Part shown: positions 30,556 to 43,283 of the stretch, piece by piece | Layout: each line of letters opens with the position of its first letter | Position numbering within the stretch: the first letter of the stretch is position 1 | Assembly: GCA_949316235.1 (NCBI GenBank) | Contig: OX438751.1 | Span: forward strand, 18,166,801 to 18,230,800 | Direction: 5' to 3' | Source: Oegoconia quadripuncta | Lineage: Eukaryota; Arthropoda; Insecta; Lepidoptera; Autostichidae | Length of the DNA: 64,000 nucleotides | The notes under the pieces: generated by a model | Databases searched by the model: none | What the model was told of the DNA's origin: nothing | What the model saw: the letters and a program-made list of their open reading frames with translations, nothing else | Translations under genes and position numbers: made by a program

Positions 30556-30805
30556 AAATAGAGGCCGCGGTTTCGGGTTCCAGCGGGCTTACATGTTTAG
30601 TACTTGATTTGGTACTACATTTGGTTGGTGGTAGCATTTTAAAATGTCCACATGGCCAACTACCAACATCTTATCTAAATCGGCTGCAAAGCAGTAATAT
30701 TGTGTTCCGGCTGATAGAGATAGCTAGTTTTAGGGGTTCCGGGTAAGCACTCCACTTTTGGCCTCATCTTCACTTAACATCAGGTGTGATTGAGGTCAAG
30801 CGTAC
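30556..30805 (+). mobile_element. SINE-B copy
   Basis: A diverged head (GAGGCCGCGGTTTCGGGTTC) is followed by TTGGTTGGTGGTAGCATTTT, ATCTTATCTAAATCGGCTGC and the tail CATCTTCACTTAACATCAGG, TGTGATTGAGGTCAAGCG. Confidence 0.7.
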
Positions 30806-31785
30806 ATCTGTTGCACATGCATTTGAGAGCTTTAACTAATTTGAAAGATGTCCCATTTAGTAATACCGCCACAATAATATTCGGACATATTTTACATATC
30901 AGCTTAAAAACCCATGAGTTATTAACTTTCATGATATTTAAAGTCATGACTTGCAGCATATAACTCCCAAGATTTAACACTTTTCAAAGTTAACTAATTG
31001 AAGGGTTCAGTGGAACCATATCGTTTAAGAAGTTGATATATGAAATTTCTTCTTACCTGTGAAATGCCTGTATTATTCTTATCCGCAATTGATCTTGTGG
31101 TCAGATTTGATTAATTACCATTCCGATACTCTTAACGACGTAAAAGAAAGACAATCGAACATACTCTTCTATTATATGAAGATAAAGACTTATTGTAACA
31201 GTAAATTTATGACTATGTCTAGATGATAAGAATGCATGGGCATGAACCGCTCGGCGACATCCAGTCTTGCATTTGCTTTTTTTCTTTGTCGAATCATAAA
31301 TTGTGCTTAAAAAGAACAACCCCTGAGTTTCTTGCTCGTTCTTCTCTGGGGAGTTTGCTTTGTGAAAGAGCGATATGTCATGACGATTTCACATGTTATA
31401 CGAAATACTCGTAAAACTTCTTTTGAATTTCGTAATCTTAAAGTTTCATCTGATGCCTTGATTCCTTTAATGCGGCGATTTGTGGTAGTCTTTGCAGATC
31501 AAGGTCTTGGAATTGACCGGCGGCATATTGTAACAATCGGCCAGATAAGTTATCGGTGAGTTATCTATCGGTAATATGCGAAAATCAATCATCGACTACA
31601 ACATGGTCGGGATTATAATTTCACAATCACCGTACAAACCTGCAAACTTTCTGACTTAAATTAGAAGGAAGAGAATAAATCAGCTCATCTTCTATGTGGC
31701 TGTCGAATGTTTCTTTTAAAGAGAGTCAGTTTTCGCTCTCTAAGAAGAGTTCTATAATTTAGGCATTTCAGGAAGGATTCTAAAT
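30806..31785. other. Intergenic DNA upstream of the GC-rich block
   Basis: No supported coding exon. Several 60-75-codon frames overlap one another on both strands and show no family signature. Confidence 0.35.
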
Positions 31786-31789
31786 GTGA

Positions 31790-32103
31790 TGAGGTCCACA
31801 GGTGAAGGAATGCAAGCGCGGCGTGCTGTGTGGTGGCGCGCGCCACCTGCGTGCCACCGGTTGACAGTGGCTCGGCTGAAATTTTCATGGCCAGCGACGT
31901 ATCGAACGGGACGGGGAGGGCCATTGCGCGCAGTCGCGCCGAGCCGCCCGCCCAAGCGCCTCGCACGAGTCGCTCGCTCGCCCGTGACACACCGCCGGCT
32001 CTCGCGGCTCCGATACCGCGACACCGCTCCACCATAACAAGTGACAACACGCGCGCGTAACCCGCCAACACCGTCTCTCCAAAAGACCATTCATAACTTA
32101 GTG
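31790..32103 (+). promoter_or_regulatory. CG-rich promoter-like block
   Basis: About 300 bases rich in CG dinucleotides (for example CGAGCCGCCCGCCCAAGCGC) in otherwise AT-rich DNA, followed by a probable first exon with a strong splice donor. The same arrangement is seen at the Rgl promoter. The direction is inferred from the donor. The open frames on both strands are likely composition artefacts. Confidence 0.45.
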
Positions 32104-32237
32104 CAGTTTGCAAGTGAAGTGGACGTGCCACGTGCGAACCGAGACTGGGGCACGACATGTGAAAAACAAAACCTTTGTGACAGTGCCGGCCAGCGGCATG
32201 TGGGGCGACGAGGACCCACGCAAAATGAAATAATAAG
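32104..32237 (+). other. Possible untranslated first exon of an unseen downstream gene
   Basis: A transcript starting near the initiator-like GCAGTT at 32103-32108 would end at a strong donor, AAG/GTGAGT (intron from 32238). It contains a minimal ATG-TGA frame at 32157 and an 11-codon frame MWGDEDPRKMK at 32198-32233 ending TAA TAA just before the donor, so as read it is non-coding. No matching coding exon could be found in the rest of the window. The start is approximate. Confidence 0.4.
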
Positions 32238-33407
32238 GTGAGTCGCGGTGGCATTTCGCGATCTGTCCTTGACTTACGTGTCACGCAGCGCGAAATGGCA
32301 TACAATAGTAGCTAAACTAAGGCTATTTACGAGAGCATAGTTATATAATTTTTTTTAATACGTTTATAAATAAACAAGGGAAAAGTCATTCATCAGCTGT
32401 CCATAGAGTACTCAGCTGAGCGCCAATTAATGTTATTAAAGAACAGAGTTAATAAACTTCTGAGGTCCGTTGTCCATTTCAAAATTGGATGGCAACGATA
32501 ACTATGTAATACAAATATTGCATAGATACTCGTAGATAACAAAGACTATTTCCGTAGAGGGAGCGGCTGAAGCTCTACGACTGTCGCAATCTGATTATGG
32601 CACCCCAACAAAGCCACACATTATGCATGCTCTAATAGGAGACTAAACAAAGTAAGCTCTGTAAAAATTATACATCAATATTGTTGTATGTGACTCAACA
32701 ATAATTCTCTTTCGTATAATTAAAATGTATACCTTGTCATGCAGAAACATTCAAAGATAGTGCAAACAAGTATTACTTTTGCTAACTTTTACTTTCTAAT
32801 TTTTAACCCTCCTTGCGACAGTGCTACAAAATATATTATATAATGCATTATTAACTCGTCCTTTAAATATACCCTATATGGCCCTTAACACTTTCGCGGA
32901 CATTGAATATAAAACTTCTATTGTGTCTGGATCAGTGTCCGTGAAAGTATTAATATTCTATTTAACCCTAGGAGGATTTCTATTTAATGGGGCAATTTTA
33001 TTAACTAAAATTAAGTTACGCTTGTATTCGGGCCACAATTTCTAAATCTATGGCAAATTTCAATTGTTCACGTCAAATAGTTCCGTAATAAATTACTGTA
33101 GCAGACACGAGCAGACACCGAGTGAATCCTATAAGTATTACATTATTGACCTCCTTTAAAAATGTTTAACTCTTCTTACCTTAGTATTACATCTCGTAGC
33201 AGCGTCGTAGCAAACTCGTAGCACGGCTCTTTATGTGTTTAGTGAGAATAGATTGGTTGTTTACTTGAGAATGCTAATAAATTTTCAGATTTACATTTTA
33301 ATCAATATATCGTATTAGAATAATTAGCAATTCAATTCATAAAGCGGTGACAATGATACGCAACATTGTTTTCGATATTCTTATTACAGGTACGACAGTA
33401 TTATGAC
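32238..33407. other. Intergenic or intronic DNA, nothing identified
   Basis: AT-rich with no supported exon. If the exon at 32104-32237 is real, this would be its first intron. Confidence 0.35.
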
Positions 33408-33623
33408 GGTGGATTAGTGTACCGAGTAGGACTTTGCCTTCTAAACCAGCAGCTGTCGGTTCACATCCCGCTAGGTGTAATATGATTACTAATATACATT
33501 TCCGAGTCAGGATGTTTATACATTTTTTTTGTATATTATTGGTTATCTAGTATACATAGTACAAGCATTCTTAGTTTGACACGTGATATTTGGTGTAAGA
33601 GTTCGAAATATTTATTATTTATT
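33408..33623 (+). mobile_element. SINE-C copy, diverged
   Basis: A head with CGGTTCACATCCCGCTAGG, then TTCCGAGTCAGGATGTTTAT, ATCTAGTATACATAGTACAA and TTCGAAATATTTATTATTTA match the copy at 11375 with changes. Confidence 0.6.
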
Positions 33624-36404
33624 ACTTGTAAACAAGTTCGAACGCTGAGAAATTTACAGAGCAAACTCTTTGCACCTGGAATATTTTTTAAAGTGCAAGT
33701 GTTTGCATTAATCGAACCCCTATACGTATCGTTATTCTATATCTTTTCGAATATTGAGATGTCTACTATTATCGCTAAATAAAGTCAAAATATCAACATG
33801 CCGTTTCGAGCATAAACATTCAGACAGAGAAACCAACATTCTAAATACATTAACTATTAAGCTTAGACTAACCTAAGAGAAACAGTACTATATAACTTAA
33901 TATAAGATATATTAATATTAGCGTATTGGCACAGAATTAATATAGTACAAAAGTAGTATTGGTACGAATTAAAGAACTTTAATTTATTTGTGTATTATAA
34001 AAATAGAGTTTTTTCTGTAACTTACAAATTGTATAAATTTTGAATTATTAAATTCAAAATTAAATTTGAAATACAATTTGAAAATATAAATTTTCCGCCA
34101 TTTGCAGGTCTTCATAGTTTGTGATCAAGACTAAATGTCAGCCCATTAGGTCAATTGGATTAAAAAAAAAATGTTATTTAACCCAAAACGAATGAGAGCC
34201 TTAATTGGTTATTTAAACTTGGGTTACAATTCCCTTACTTCTTATATGAATATATAATTAACTATGTGCTTATTAAGGGTTCGTAGCGCAAGTTCGTGAC
34301 GGTAGGCCTTTGTCGTGTGAGCTCATGAGTTGCTATGTTGCGTGACGCGGGCGCGGCTCGCACGCAGGATCCAGCAAACAATAACTTAGCACCGCCGACA
34401 TTCCATTCCCATCGATCCTCTGGTAATCGCCCGCAATAATTAATGACTAACAATTAGCTCAAATACTGATAAGGACAAAACGTAGCTCGCCATTATCGCA
34501 GAAACAGTATAGGTATAATGGGATGTTAATATGATCAGCTGCAATATTGAAGGTGGTGGAACTTTAAAACAAGAAAAATTTAAATGAAATCAATGAAAGT
34601 GATCATGTGCGTTTAGATATACCAGTAGTAAAAAAAATTACAAACGGTCGAATTGAGAACCTCCTCCTTTTTGAAGTCGGTTAAAAATTTAAACTGTGTC
34701 ATTAATAAAAATTATTTAATTTTATAGACCTAATAAATTAACAAAGAAACTAGTCAGCACGTCAGCGCAGCACAGGGGTGCTGCCTTGAAGGGTCCCGGG
34801 TGATAAGAATTGTAACCAAAGAATGGAAATGAGGTCTGAAGCTTGCAGTGGTCAATAATTTTCTATGGCATGCAGTTGGTTTAAAGATAGTCTTTCGTAT
34901 TTACGGGAAAGACTGAGAAACAGACTTTGACTTAAGCCTGGGATGCTATGCTACCTGCAGGCGTTATTGTCGTATAAGCTGATATTGGACACTGTTAGAA
35001 GCCTCACCGAGCTTAGGGACAAAATCAGAGTCAGTTTAATGTCCTGGATATGTAGGAACTAAATGAAATGAATCCGCTGGCAGGCTGGTTAGAAAGGGCT
35101 CGGAACAAAATAAATTTTGGACCGAAGTCCTTTGTGTGACTTTCTAGGAGTTCCATCAACATAGTTTCAATACTCGTGTTATAGAGAGCAATACGCTCAG
35201 GAGTTAAACTTTAAATTTTTTTATGTATACATTCATATATATATGTATATATATAAAGTCACGCCTGTTTACCGTACAGGTAAGTAGACTTCGAACTTCA
35301 AGCGTTTCTTTCAACTTACGATACTTGATATCATTTGTTAAATGTTATTTTAAATTTACTGGAAATAAAAATAGGGCTTATTGCATTCATCTGTCAGTCA
35401 GTATGTCCAAGCTAGTACCGTTTCGGAAAGGGAAATCATCAGTGGTAAAAGAAGCGGCGCAAAAAACCCCTGTGGGTTTGATCCTGTGATCAATGTTGTC
35501 ATTTTTAGAGACCCTAGACTTCATTCGTTCATTTTCATAAAGTTGTTCATAAACGCTCGTATGTTTATGGATATTATTATTAAACAAATGATTTGCAAGT
35601 TGAATAGAGAGTAACTCCAGTTCATAATGGGTGCACTTATTGGACACATGGGCAGGAGGAATTTCTGTTATGCTATTCCATGACCGCATGGCGTATGCAT
35701 GCATCACTTGGCTAAGGAAAATCATAAATCTGGTGACTACAAGTTCTATCCTTTATATTGTATCGCAAGACTTATGAAGTCAATAGCTTAGCAATAGGAA
35801 GATTACTAAGCGTGATACACTTAAAAACGTTTGTAGATATATAGGTAAAAAGTAAAATGGGGTATGCTATGATGTAAACATAGACATGTAAACGCCGTGC
35901 GTCATGCAGCTTATAGTATACTAAACAAAATACTTACGTCGCATTAGAACAAGTATTAACAAAGAAGTAATCTGATAAATCAGACAATTACCTCTATAAC
36001 CAATTTCTAGACGTTTTACAATGAACAAACAAAGTTTGAACAAGCCTATAGTGGGTTATATTTTTGTATGGAAACTGGTTACACTTTTCAATCATTTCGG
36101 TCTTCTCGTAGTATTGTAAGTCTGTGCATGTAACGGACCATTGAGAATGTTCCAGGAGAAACTACCGACCAAGGTTCGAACAACCGAGTTTTACGACTCT
36201 ACCCTCCTAAATGGATCGGGCTGCCTAAGAGTCCTAATAAATTTCGGTATATTTGGTTGGATAGCAACTTGGATGTTCTATACGTGAATATAACCAACCT
36301 AAAATATAACCAACATTAAAATACTTCCGTTAGTGATAACTACTGTAAATTAGTATCCCAGTAATATGTCGAATATTACAGAATGAAAGTTTTTTTGCTG
36401 ACCT
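33624..36404. other. Intergenic DNA with repeat remnants
   Basis: No supported gene. A CG-richer patch at 34265-34440 is unassigned. The segment at 35390-35720 (CCGTTTCGGAAAGGGAAATC, then AGCGGCGCAAAAAACCCCTG) looks like a decayed interspersed repeat. The overlapping frames there are not convincing proteins. Confidence 0.35.
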
Positions 36405-36505
36405 GTTTTTTTATATACCAAATTTCATTGTGATCCGTTCATCCGTTTCGCCGTGATTGAGCAATAAACATATAAACATCCAAACTTTCTCATTTATAAT
36501 ATTAG
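36405..36505 (+). repeat. Dispersed repeat D1-type copy, short
   Basis: ATCCGTTCATCCGTTTCGCC, GTGATTGAGCAATAAAC and a tail ATTTATAATATTAGTTAG match the copy at 29740. Confidence 0.55.
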
Positions 36506-38192
36506 TTAGAGTAATATTAATCAATTAATATATAGATATATATGATATGTTTTAAATTATTGATAAGGTTCACCTAATTAATCTTAGGTTCACTTGTCCA
36601 TTGGCTGCCTGTAGCTATTGACACCTAATACAATTTATATTCTTAGTACAAGGTATAAAATCAAACGAACTTCCTTCCTAGTTTCAAAAACAATGTCTTC
36701 AACTATAAACTATTTGGTATCTTGTTTTAGGATTGTAAAAATTTACTGGCCATCGCTGGCACTCATTTCGTAAGTTCTTTTAACGAGAGGGCGAATGTGT
36801 ACTGGCAGTAAAATTCTCCTACTCGGTCAGACCGGTTCAGACTACTCTAGGCAAGGCAAGATGACTGACCTGGATTCCAATTTTTGATTTTCGAATGCGT
36901 TACTGCTGCACTTGAAATACAATTTCTTCTAAACTACATGTTCAATTTACTTTAAAATTATGGAACATGTGCTCAGAGTGACATGTTATGGTGTGATTAT
37001 TGATCCATTGGGTAAGGTTTTTGGATTGTGTAATACGTGGGTTCATATTTTTTAACTTAATTATTTTGCGTAAGTATTCACCGTAGCGGTAAGTTAAGCG
37101 GATTCATTTAAGGTCCTAAGACACGCAAAGTGGTTCGGTATATACGCTAGTATCCGATTACCATAAATGACTTTTCGCTTCTAATTGCGAATATACTTTT
37201 TTGTGGTGCTCTATGACAAACGAGCGAGCAGTTTGTTAGGGTTAACCGTGAATCCGTTCTTATTTTTATTCAACTTAAGACACATATGGAATTACTCTGA
37301 GGTATACATCTTGTAATTAAGGGTACAATTACATATTTAGTAAGATATAAAATATGTGTGTGGTAGGACAGGGTATTAAAATATGATACTATTCGATACC
37401 CGAGCATGTTTCAACTGTTATCGCAATTTAAATTCATTGAATATGCAGTGAAACTTTGCACCTTGCACATATTTTACAATTATTAGACAAATAGTTCTTC
37501 AGTCTCAAAACTAATATAGTGTTAAAAACGTGTCAAAAAATCGTGAGATTAATTTTATTTACAATTCCGGTACTCGGAATTGTGACGGGGTGAGTCGATT
37601 GGCGTTTTTTACGACACCTACGGAAGCCATGGTTTAATTTATTTTACGGAAACAATGAAACTAATCAAACATTAAACTCCTTGCTAAGATCTATGCAGGT
37701 ATTTAGAATAAAGTAACGCATCGTGAATGAATGTACTCGGGAATAATTAGCGTTCTGCCGGTTTTACCGCTACAATACCTTATCGAGCATTTTCATTAAG
37801 TTAAAAAATTTTATTTTCTGAACGAGAAGGCTCTTCCAACTGTTTGTTGTTATTTATTAATGAAGATGTATGTTTGTTTTGAAATATCCCATGTGTGGAG
37901 AATTGATAGGATTTATATAATCTGGGGACGCTATAAAGAGGGTATACGGTCGGTGTGGGACAGACGTATGATACTTGGTATTCCTCACCGAACGACACAA
38001 GCTCTAAGTGAATTCTGCGAGCAGACGTTGTCGCGTAACGAATACAAATGCGAGGCCAATAAGAAAATGCACAGATCCTAAATTCTACTCTGCTGTTGCT
38101 GAAGTTCTGTTGAAAACGATGAAGAGAAATATCTACAGGAAAGATAAACTACTTTTACTTTTCGTTTATTATGTTCTGGATGTAATCCCTCA
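36506..38192. other. Intergenic DNA, nothing identified
   Basis: AT-rich with scattered small open frames and no recognisable gene or boundary. Confidence 0.4.
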
Positions 38193-38473
38193 AAATTAAA
38201 ACACTGTTACATGCTTTTAGAACTATTCTATTATTCCTATTTATTCAATCAATCAATCAAATACGCTTTATTGTTTAAATAAGGAAGGTACATTTAAATT
38301 TATTCGTCAAATAATGTCGGAAAAAATTGCCAGTGATAGAAGAGCGGATGGATAGACAGACCTGACCGTCAATCCATCCGCTCTTCTATCACTGGCAATT
38401 TTTTTGGACATTATTTGACGAATAAATAGGAATAATGGAATAGTTCTAAAAGCATGTAACAGTGTTTTAATTT
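38193..38473. mobile_element. Palindromic element with 101-bp arms, hairpin core copy 1
   Basis: The left arm (38193-38352, minus a 59-bp insertion unit) pairs with the right arm 38373-38473 almost perfectly around a 20-base spacer. The core 38316-38409 (GTCGGAAAAAATTGCCAGTG ... CACTGGCAATTTTTTTGGAC) recurs at 38514-38594. No coding capacity. Confidence 0.85.
38247..38297 (-). mobile_element. 51-bp LINE 3' stub inserted in the palindrome arm
   Basis: AATCAATCAATCAAATACGC then TTTATTG is the complement of a LINE 3' end. ATTTATTC occurs on both sides (38239-38246 and 38298-38305) as a target duplication. The opposite arm lacks the insertion, which gives its exact empty site. Confidence 0.8.
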
Positions 38474-38500
38474 AGTATAAAATAAAGATTTGATTGACAC

Positions 38501-38607
38501 TTATCAAATATAAGAAAAAATTGCCGTAATAGAAGAGCGGACAGATCTGACCGTCAATCCATCCGCTCTTCTATCACTGGCAATTTTTTCCGACTTATAT
38601 TTGATAT
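38501..38607. mobile_element. Hairpin core copy 2 with different palindromic flanks
   Basis: GAAAAAATTGCC ... GGCAATTTTTTCCGAC with the same centre as copy 1 (GACCGTCAATCCATCCGCTC then TTCTATCACTGG). Here the outer arms are ATCAAATATAA and TTATATTTGAT, unrelated to the outer arms of copy 1. The right side is followed by a (GAAAT)n LINE tail. Confidence 0.75.
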
Positions 38608-38660
38608 GAAATGAAATGAAATGAAATGAAAATCATTTATTCATGTAGGCAATAATTTGT
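38606..38660 (-). mobile_element. LINE 3' stub with (ATGAA)n tail
   Basis: ATGAAATGAAATGAAATGAA then AATCATTTATTCATGTAGGC is the complement of a CR1/jockey-like LINE end. Confidence 0.5.
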
Positions 38661-38828
38661 TTATCCCGCGGGAACTACTCACTTTATTGCGATAAAAAAT
38701 ATCCTATATTTGAATCCAGGGTATGTTCTACCATACCAAATTTCTTCCAAATCGGTTCATCTGTTTCGCCGTGATTGACCAACAAACGAACAAACATCCA
38801 AACTTCGCATTTATAATATTAATCAGAC
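38661..38828 (+). repeat. Dispersed repeat D1-type copy
   Basis: GAACTACTCACTTTATTGCG, TATCCTATATTTGAATCCAGG and ATCTGTTTCGCCGTGATTG match the copies at 29690-29830 and 36405. Confidence 0.55.
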
Positions 38829-41009
38829 AACGTGAAATAAGTAAACGTAATAAGTAAAGAGAAATAATTTACCATTTTGTTTTTGGGAATTAAATTGGGT
38901 AAGGTAAGTGGGATAAGTAAAAAAAAGCCTTTCTTTTCTGTAGACAAACTTCACCATTGTCTAAAGAGAGTACCTAAATGGCGTGATTTTAGTAATTATA
39001 TGCTATTTGGTTAAGGTCCACCTATTATCGGTCTCAACAAAGATTTCGTAAATCATTAAGCAGCCTCATTTTATGATGACTCATTTTACAATAAAAAAAT
39101 TTAACTTTCACCACAACGTGTACAGAAACACCTCTACAATAATTAAATTGACGTCATAAATTCCTAACAGCTACTAATTGAATAAACAGTAGGTTAGACA
39201 TTTTGCTGGAAGGCTTGAAAACTATAAATCATGTTGTTCAGCTTGTTTCCTAGTACCTATGGCTTTAGGTTAACAAAAACGGGGTTCAGTAAATAATGGC
39301 CGACTTAGAATTACAGAGAGAAGGTGCCTTTATTTTGTTATTATTTATTTACACGAAGGGTTGTCGTGGACGTCGTTTTGCAGGAGAAAATATTGGAATA
39401 ATGTGGACACGTAGACGTTAGGGTATAAGTCTCTACTGTCTTACTAATATTATGACTGAGATCGTGAATTTGTTTGTATGTGTGTTTGCTTTATCTTCAT
39501 GGTTAAATTGAAACTGATTTGAAATATTTGGCAGATTTGTGACCTCAAGATCATTATCAGATATGTCTGTAAAACCGAAAATCGTAGCGTATATACAGGT
39601 ACAAGTATTCCGTTCATTCATTGATTGGCATATTATTATGCATATCCTACATTGAAATAAAAAGTGCTTTGATTGATTATGGCAGGCAATGTATGTCTGA
39701 CATTCTTATGTAGCTTACACAGTTTGCTATGTTATAGAAATAATGAAATAAACATTATCATATGAGCCTTCCACTGCTGAGCATAGGCTTCCCCCTTAGA
39801 TTATAGACCAACCGATTGGAAACGGCCTGCATCCAGCGGCTTCTCGTGACCTTTAGCAGGTCTTCCACCCACCTTGTGAGAGGGCGTCCCGCGTAACACG
39901 TAAAATAAAAAATAGTATTGCTCTAATAAATAATACCTAAGTATATGTAGGCCGCTATAGTCTATCCATAAGCCTGGAAATATTTCAAATCAACACGGCA
40001 TTTAATATAGCGCTTAAAAATTGAGTTGCGAGGTGTTTGCAAGATTTTTGTTACCACCTGCAACATAGAAATTTCTTGCTCTCTTCCATGCTACGTCGTC
40101 CTCGGATCCCACATATAGGAGATATTCATGTGTTCTTTGGTCTTGCTCCTTGGTAGTTACATACATAGTTTGTCTTTACAGTTTACCTTCCCAAGGTTAA
40201 TGTGAGTAAGAATGAAACTATACGAGTTATTTCATAACAAAACCCAAACTTCGGCTACGAGAAAATCCACTGTTTTAAGTAACAAAAGAGAAACGTTCCG
40301 AGTAAGGTAGGTATTTGCAAATTGGATCAAACATTTAGTTTTTATTGCCCGCTGTAAAGTTGGTTCAGCGTCAGTGTCCGCCGCGCTCGCTCCAGTTTCC
40401 ATTGAACGCTTGTTTTTCATGCTTCAACCATAAACTAAATTCAAGGACTTAAGTTTTTTGCGCAGAATGGTGAAGTTAGCCAGCCCGTTTAAATATTCTT
40501 CGAATGAATTGGTATCCCAAATGAGACAGCATTTTAAATTCAGATTGTCTTTTCGTTGTTTTGATTGTCTTTTCTTTATGTACCTATTGACGTGACGTTT
40601 TCAAGTGATAATTTTTATCCTACGAAATAAATATTGTTTTGATTTTGATTTTATTGATTACTTTCGTGTCATATCAGCCCGTGGCCTCCTGTGTGACACG
40701 TCATTATATTTTGATTATCTTATCTTTATATATTAACAACTGTTTTGTTCCATATCAATAGTCGGTACCAGTCTAACACAAACAAATCGACTAAACCGCA
40801 CGGCCTGCGTGATAGATTATAGTTTTGATAATAAATATAAAATTACAATAATTTCTTAATTATTCATTAATTATTAATTTATTCTATAATAATCAATCAT
40901 TTAATTATATATTTTATTAATTGAATTCAATACAGTAGTACAATACAGAATTTTCACTTCTTAGTAAATGTAAATGTCTTTCACTAAAACTCATTTACCA
41001 ATTATACCA
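38829..41009. other. Intergenic DNA with old repeat fragments
   Basis: No supported gene. 39435-39560 (CTTACTAATATTATGACTGA) resembles repeat D1. 39765-39895 (CACTGCTGAGCATAGGCTTC ... CCACCTTGTGAGAGGGCGTC) resembles a common moth LINE-derived fragment in minus orientation. The rest holds nothing I can name. Confidence 0.4.
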
Positions 41010-41364
41010 GATGAGTTTTTTTACCGTAAAGAAAAAAATAGGGCATATTAAGTAAGTGAAATAGAAGTTATAGGCATAGGTAGTTTCACTTTTTTTTTTT
41101 CAAATCATCATCGACCCACTCGCCTGCCGGAGATTGGTATGCGACTGGTGGGATTCCTAGGGTTCCTCATGCGAATTTTAATTGGAACTTATATTTTCTC
41201 CAAGTTTTTTTAATTTATTTAATTTAATGATGTAATTATGCCACAACGTGTTTTATAATTTTAGAGTTTTGAAGAAGAAAAAATTAAACTACCTATGTCA
41301 ATACCTTCTATTTTACTTACCTAATATGCCCTATTTTCTTTTTCTTAACGTAAAAAAACTCACC
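41010..41364. mobile_element. MITE-A copy 3, inverted interior
   Basis: The ends GATGAGTTTTTTTACCGTAA and TTAACGTAAAAAAACTCACC match 8079-8452. The interior (CTGGTGGGATTCCTAGGGTT) is the complement of copy 1, so this copy lies the other way round. Confidence 0.85.
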
Positions 41365-43034
41365 AGTTTATCCGCTATCTTACTGATAATTTAAACCTGC
41401 AGTAAAACAACTAAAAGTACGGAACACTAATCAGTCTAATCCCAACTGGTACTTGGCTGGTAGGTTTGATAGGAAATATTTAGAAAAACCAACAAAACAT
41501 ATGAACGAAGACCGAAACGCGGAATACGTTGAATTTCAGCTTCCTTTCGGGTTGGAAATTTCGAGAAAAATTTTCATGTTGCGCTTTCACCTCCCGACAC
41601 GACACGATGTTAGCTTTCTCTTTTATTGTTACATGCCATTTCTCCTCGATCTTCCCCTCTTATTACCTTAGCACCACTTAACCAAAATATAAAATCAGAG
41701 GTACCCAGCATGTCCCGTTATATTTATACGTCTCGTTCATCGCTTTTTGTATTTAGAACGTAAAACGAGACATCAAGCTCAAGTATAATTGTATAAAATT
41801 GGATGGCCCCACTACAAAATGAGACGTCATTATATATCTAATTAGGTATCCTAATTGTGTGCGTATTTCCGCTTAATTCCAACCACGTACCCTAACCACC
41901 CTCGGTTCATTTCTGCATTTTTTGTTCTTGCGATTCCAGCCCAGCCTCGCATTCTAAGTACCCATCTTCGTGGTAAATTGAATTTCAAGCAACGCCATTT
42001 TAGACGGCATGAAAACGCTATTAGAATTTTCTTGTCCAGTTCGAGGTGCACTCCTGCATTTGGGTCAGGGAAATCGATGTAAGGTGGTTGAATTCTTGTG
42101 AATTTCTATTAAATAATTGACACATATTCTAAATAAAACAAAATACTTCGGTTGCTTTATAAATATGTGTATAACTAATTATGTCCTTCTTTGAATTTTG
42201 GAATATTTTAGGTATGTAAAAGGTAGATGTACTCTGTGTCCGCAGGTTGTTTCAACCAAACGGATTGAAACAAATTAGTCCATTTGTATGCTAACGGCTA
42301 TTCCAATTCGGGTGTAGATATAGGGAAAGATGGATCTGGCATTTTGGGTACAAAATTTATTCCAATATGGGAAGCTTTCCTACCGTCTAATTTTGATTCG
42401 TAAATAAAACAAAATAAGTACCAGACCAAGGAAACTATATGTTGATGAATATACATGATATATGTGGACAAGTTTGGAAGATTAAAGTTTCTTAATAGAC
42501 GAATGCAATGTCATTACGAATTATGTAAAGGATTAAAACAATATCTGGATTAGAGTAATTGCTATACACATGGACAACTCAGATGGTCGCTTGGGAAAGG
42601 CCGTAACTGTAGCCTTCTCATGGAAAATTGGGCTGGTATGGAATTAAGATCAATATGCTATACGTATAATCTTCACGGTTAAAGAACTAAAACCAACGAT
42701 TGACATAGGTAACTAGGTAGGGTAACTTGAGAGCTAGAAAAGAACTGAAAGTAAGAAGAGGTTAAACGAAAAAATCTAATTCCACGCAGACGAAGTCACG
42801 GGCAATAAATCAGTATGACAGTAATCAATTAAGGAATGACTTTCCTTTGTAGGATTCTGCCAGCATTAAGTCAGTCATGGGAGTGACAAGTATGACAGTA
42901 TTTATATGTTGTGTGTCTGACGCATTTGCTTTATATTATACTCGTATCTACTGTCAGACGCATTAACATGACAGTTGACAGCTGCAAAAATATATTTTTT
43001 CTATGCACAAAGGGTTAACATTATAACGCCAACG
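41365..43034. other. Intergenic DNA, nothing identified
   Basis: Small open frames at 41453-41671 and 41851-42082 have no recognisable protein. A CCACGCAGACGAAGTCACGG fragment at 42782 is a repeat D1 end. Confidence 0.4.
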
Positions 43035-43142
43035 TTTGTTCTGTATTCTGAACCGACCGATTCAACATGTACCTACCCTGGGAATCGACCCCGCGACCTT
43101 TGTAAACCTTATTTATTTTACATTGAGCCACGGAGGTTAGAA
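43035..43142 (-). mobile_element. SINE-B head, minus orientation
   Basis: The complement reads CCTCCGTGGCTCAATGTAAA, then GGTCGCGGGGTCGATTCCCA and GGTAGGTACATGTTGAATCG, matching the head at 9170-9250. The body is missing. Confidence 0.65.
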
Positions 43143-43283
43143 ATCTTCAATTTCAATAAAGTTGTAAACATCTTGTAAGTTCATTCATCTGTCAGACTCG
43201 TTATTAATTGACCTATGTTATATGATTTAAACGGAAGAAAATATATTTTTGCTCACTTGTGGAGTGCAATACATATATGTAGG

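Noticed and set aside
31685..32305. 206-codon frame on the minus strand and several shorter ones across the GC-rich block
   Set aside because: Overlapping frames on both strands with composition-driven residues and no recognisable motif; the block looks like a promoter and untranslated exon.
35223..35725. Overlapping frames of 77-112 codons on both strands
   Set aside because: They lie on what reads as a decayed interspersed repeat; no family signature.
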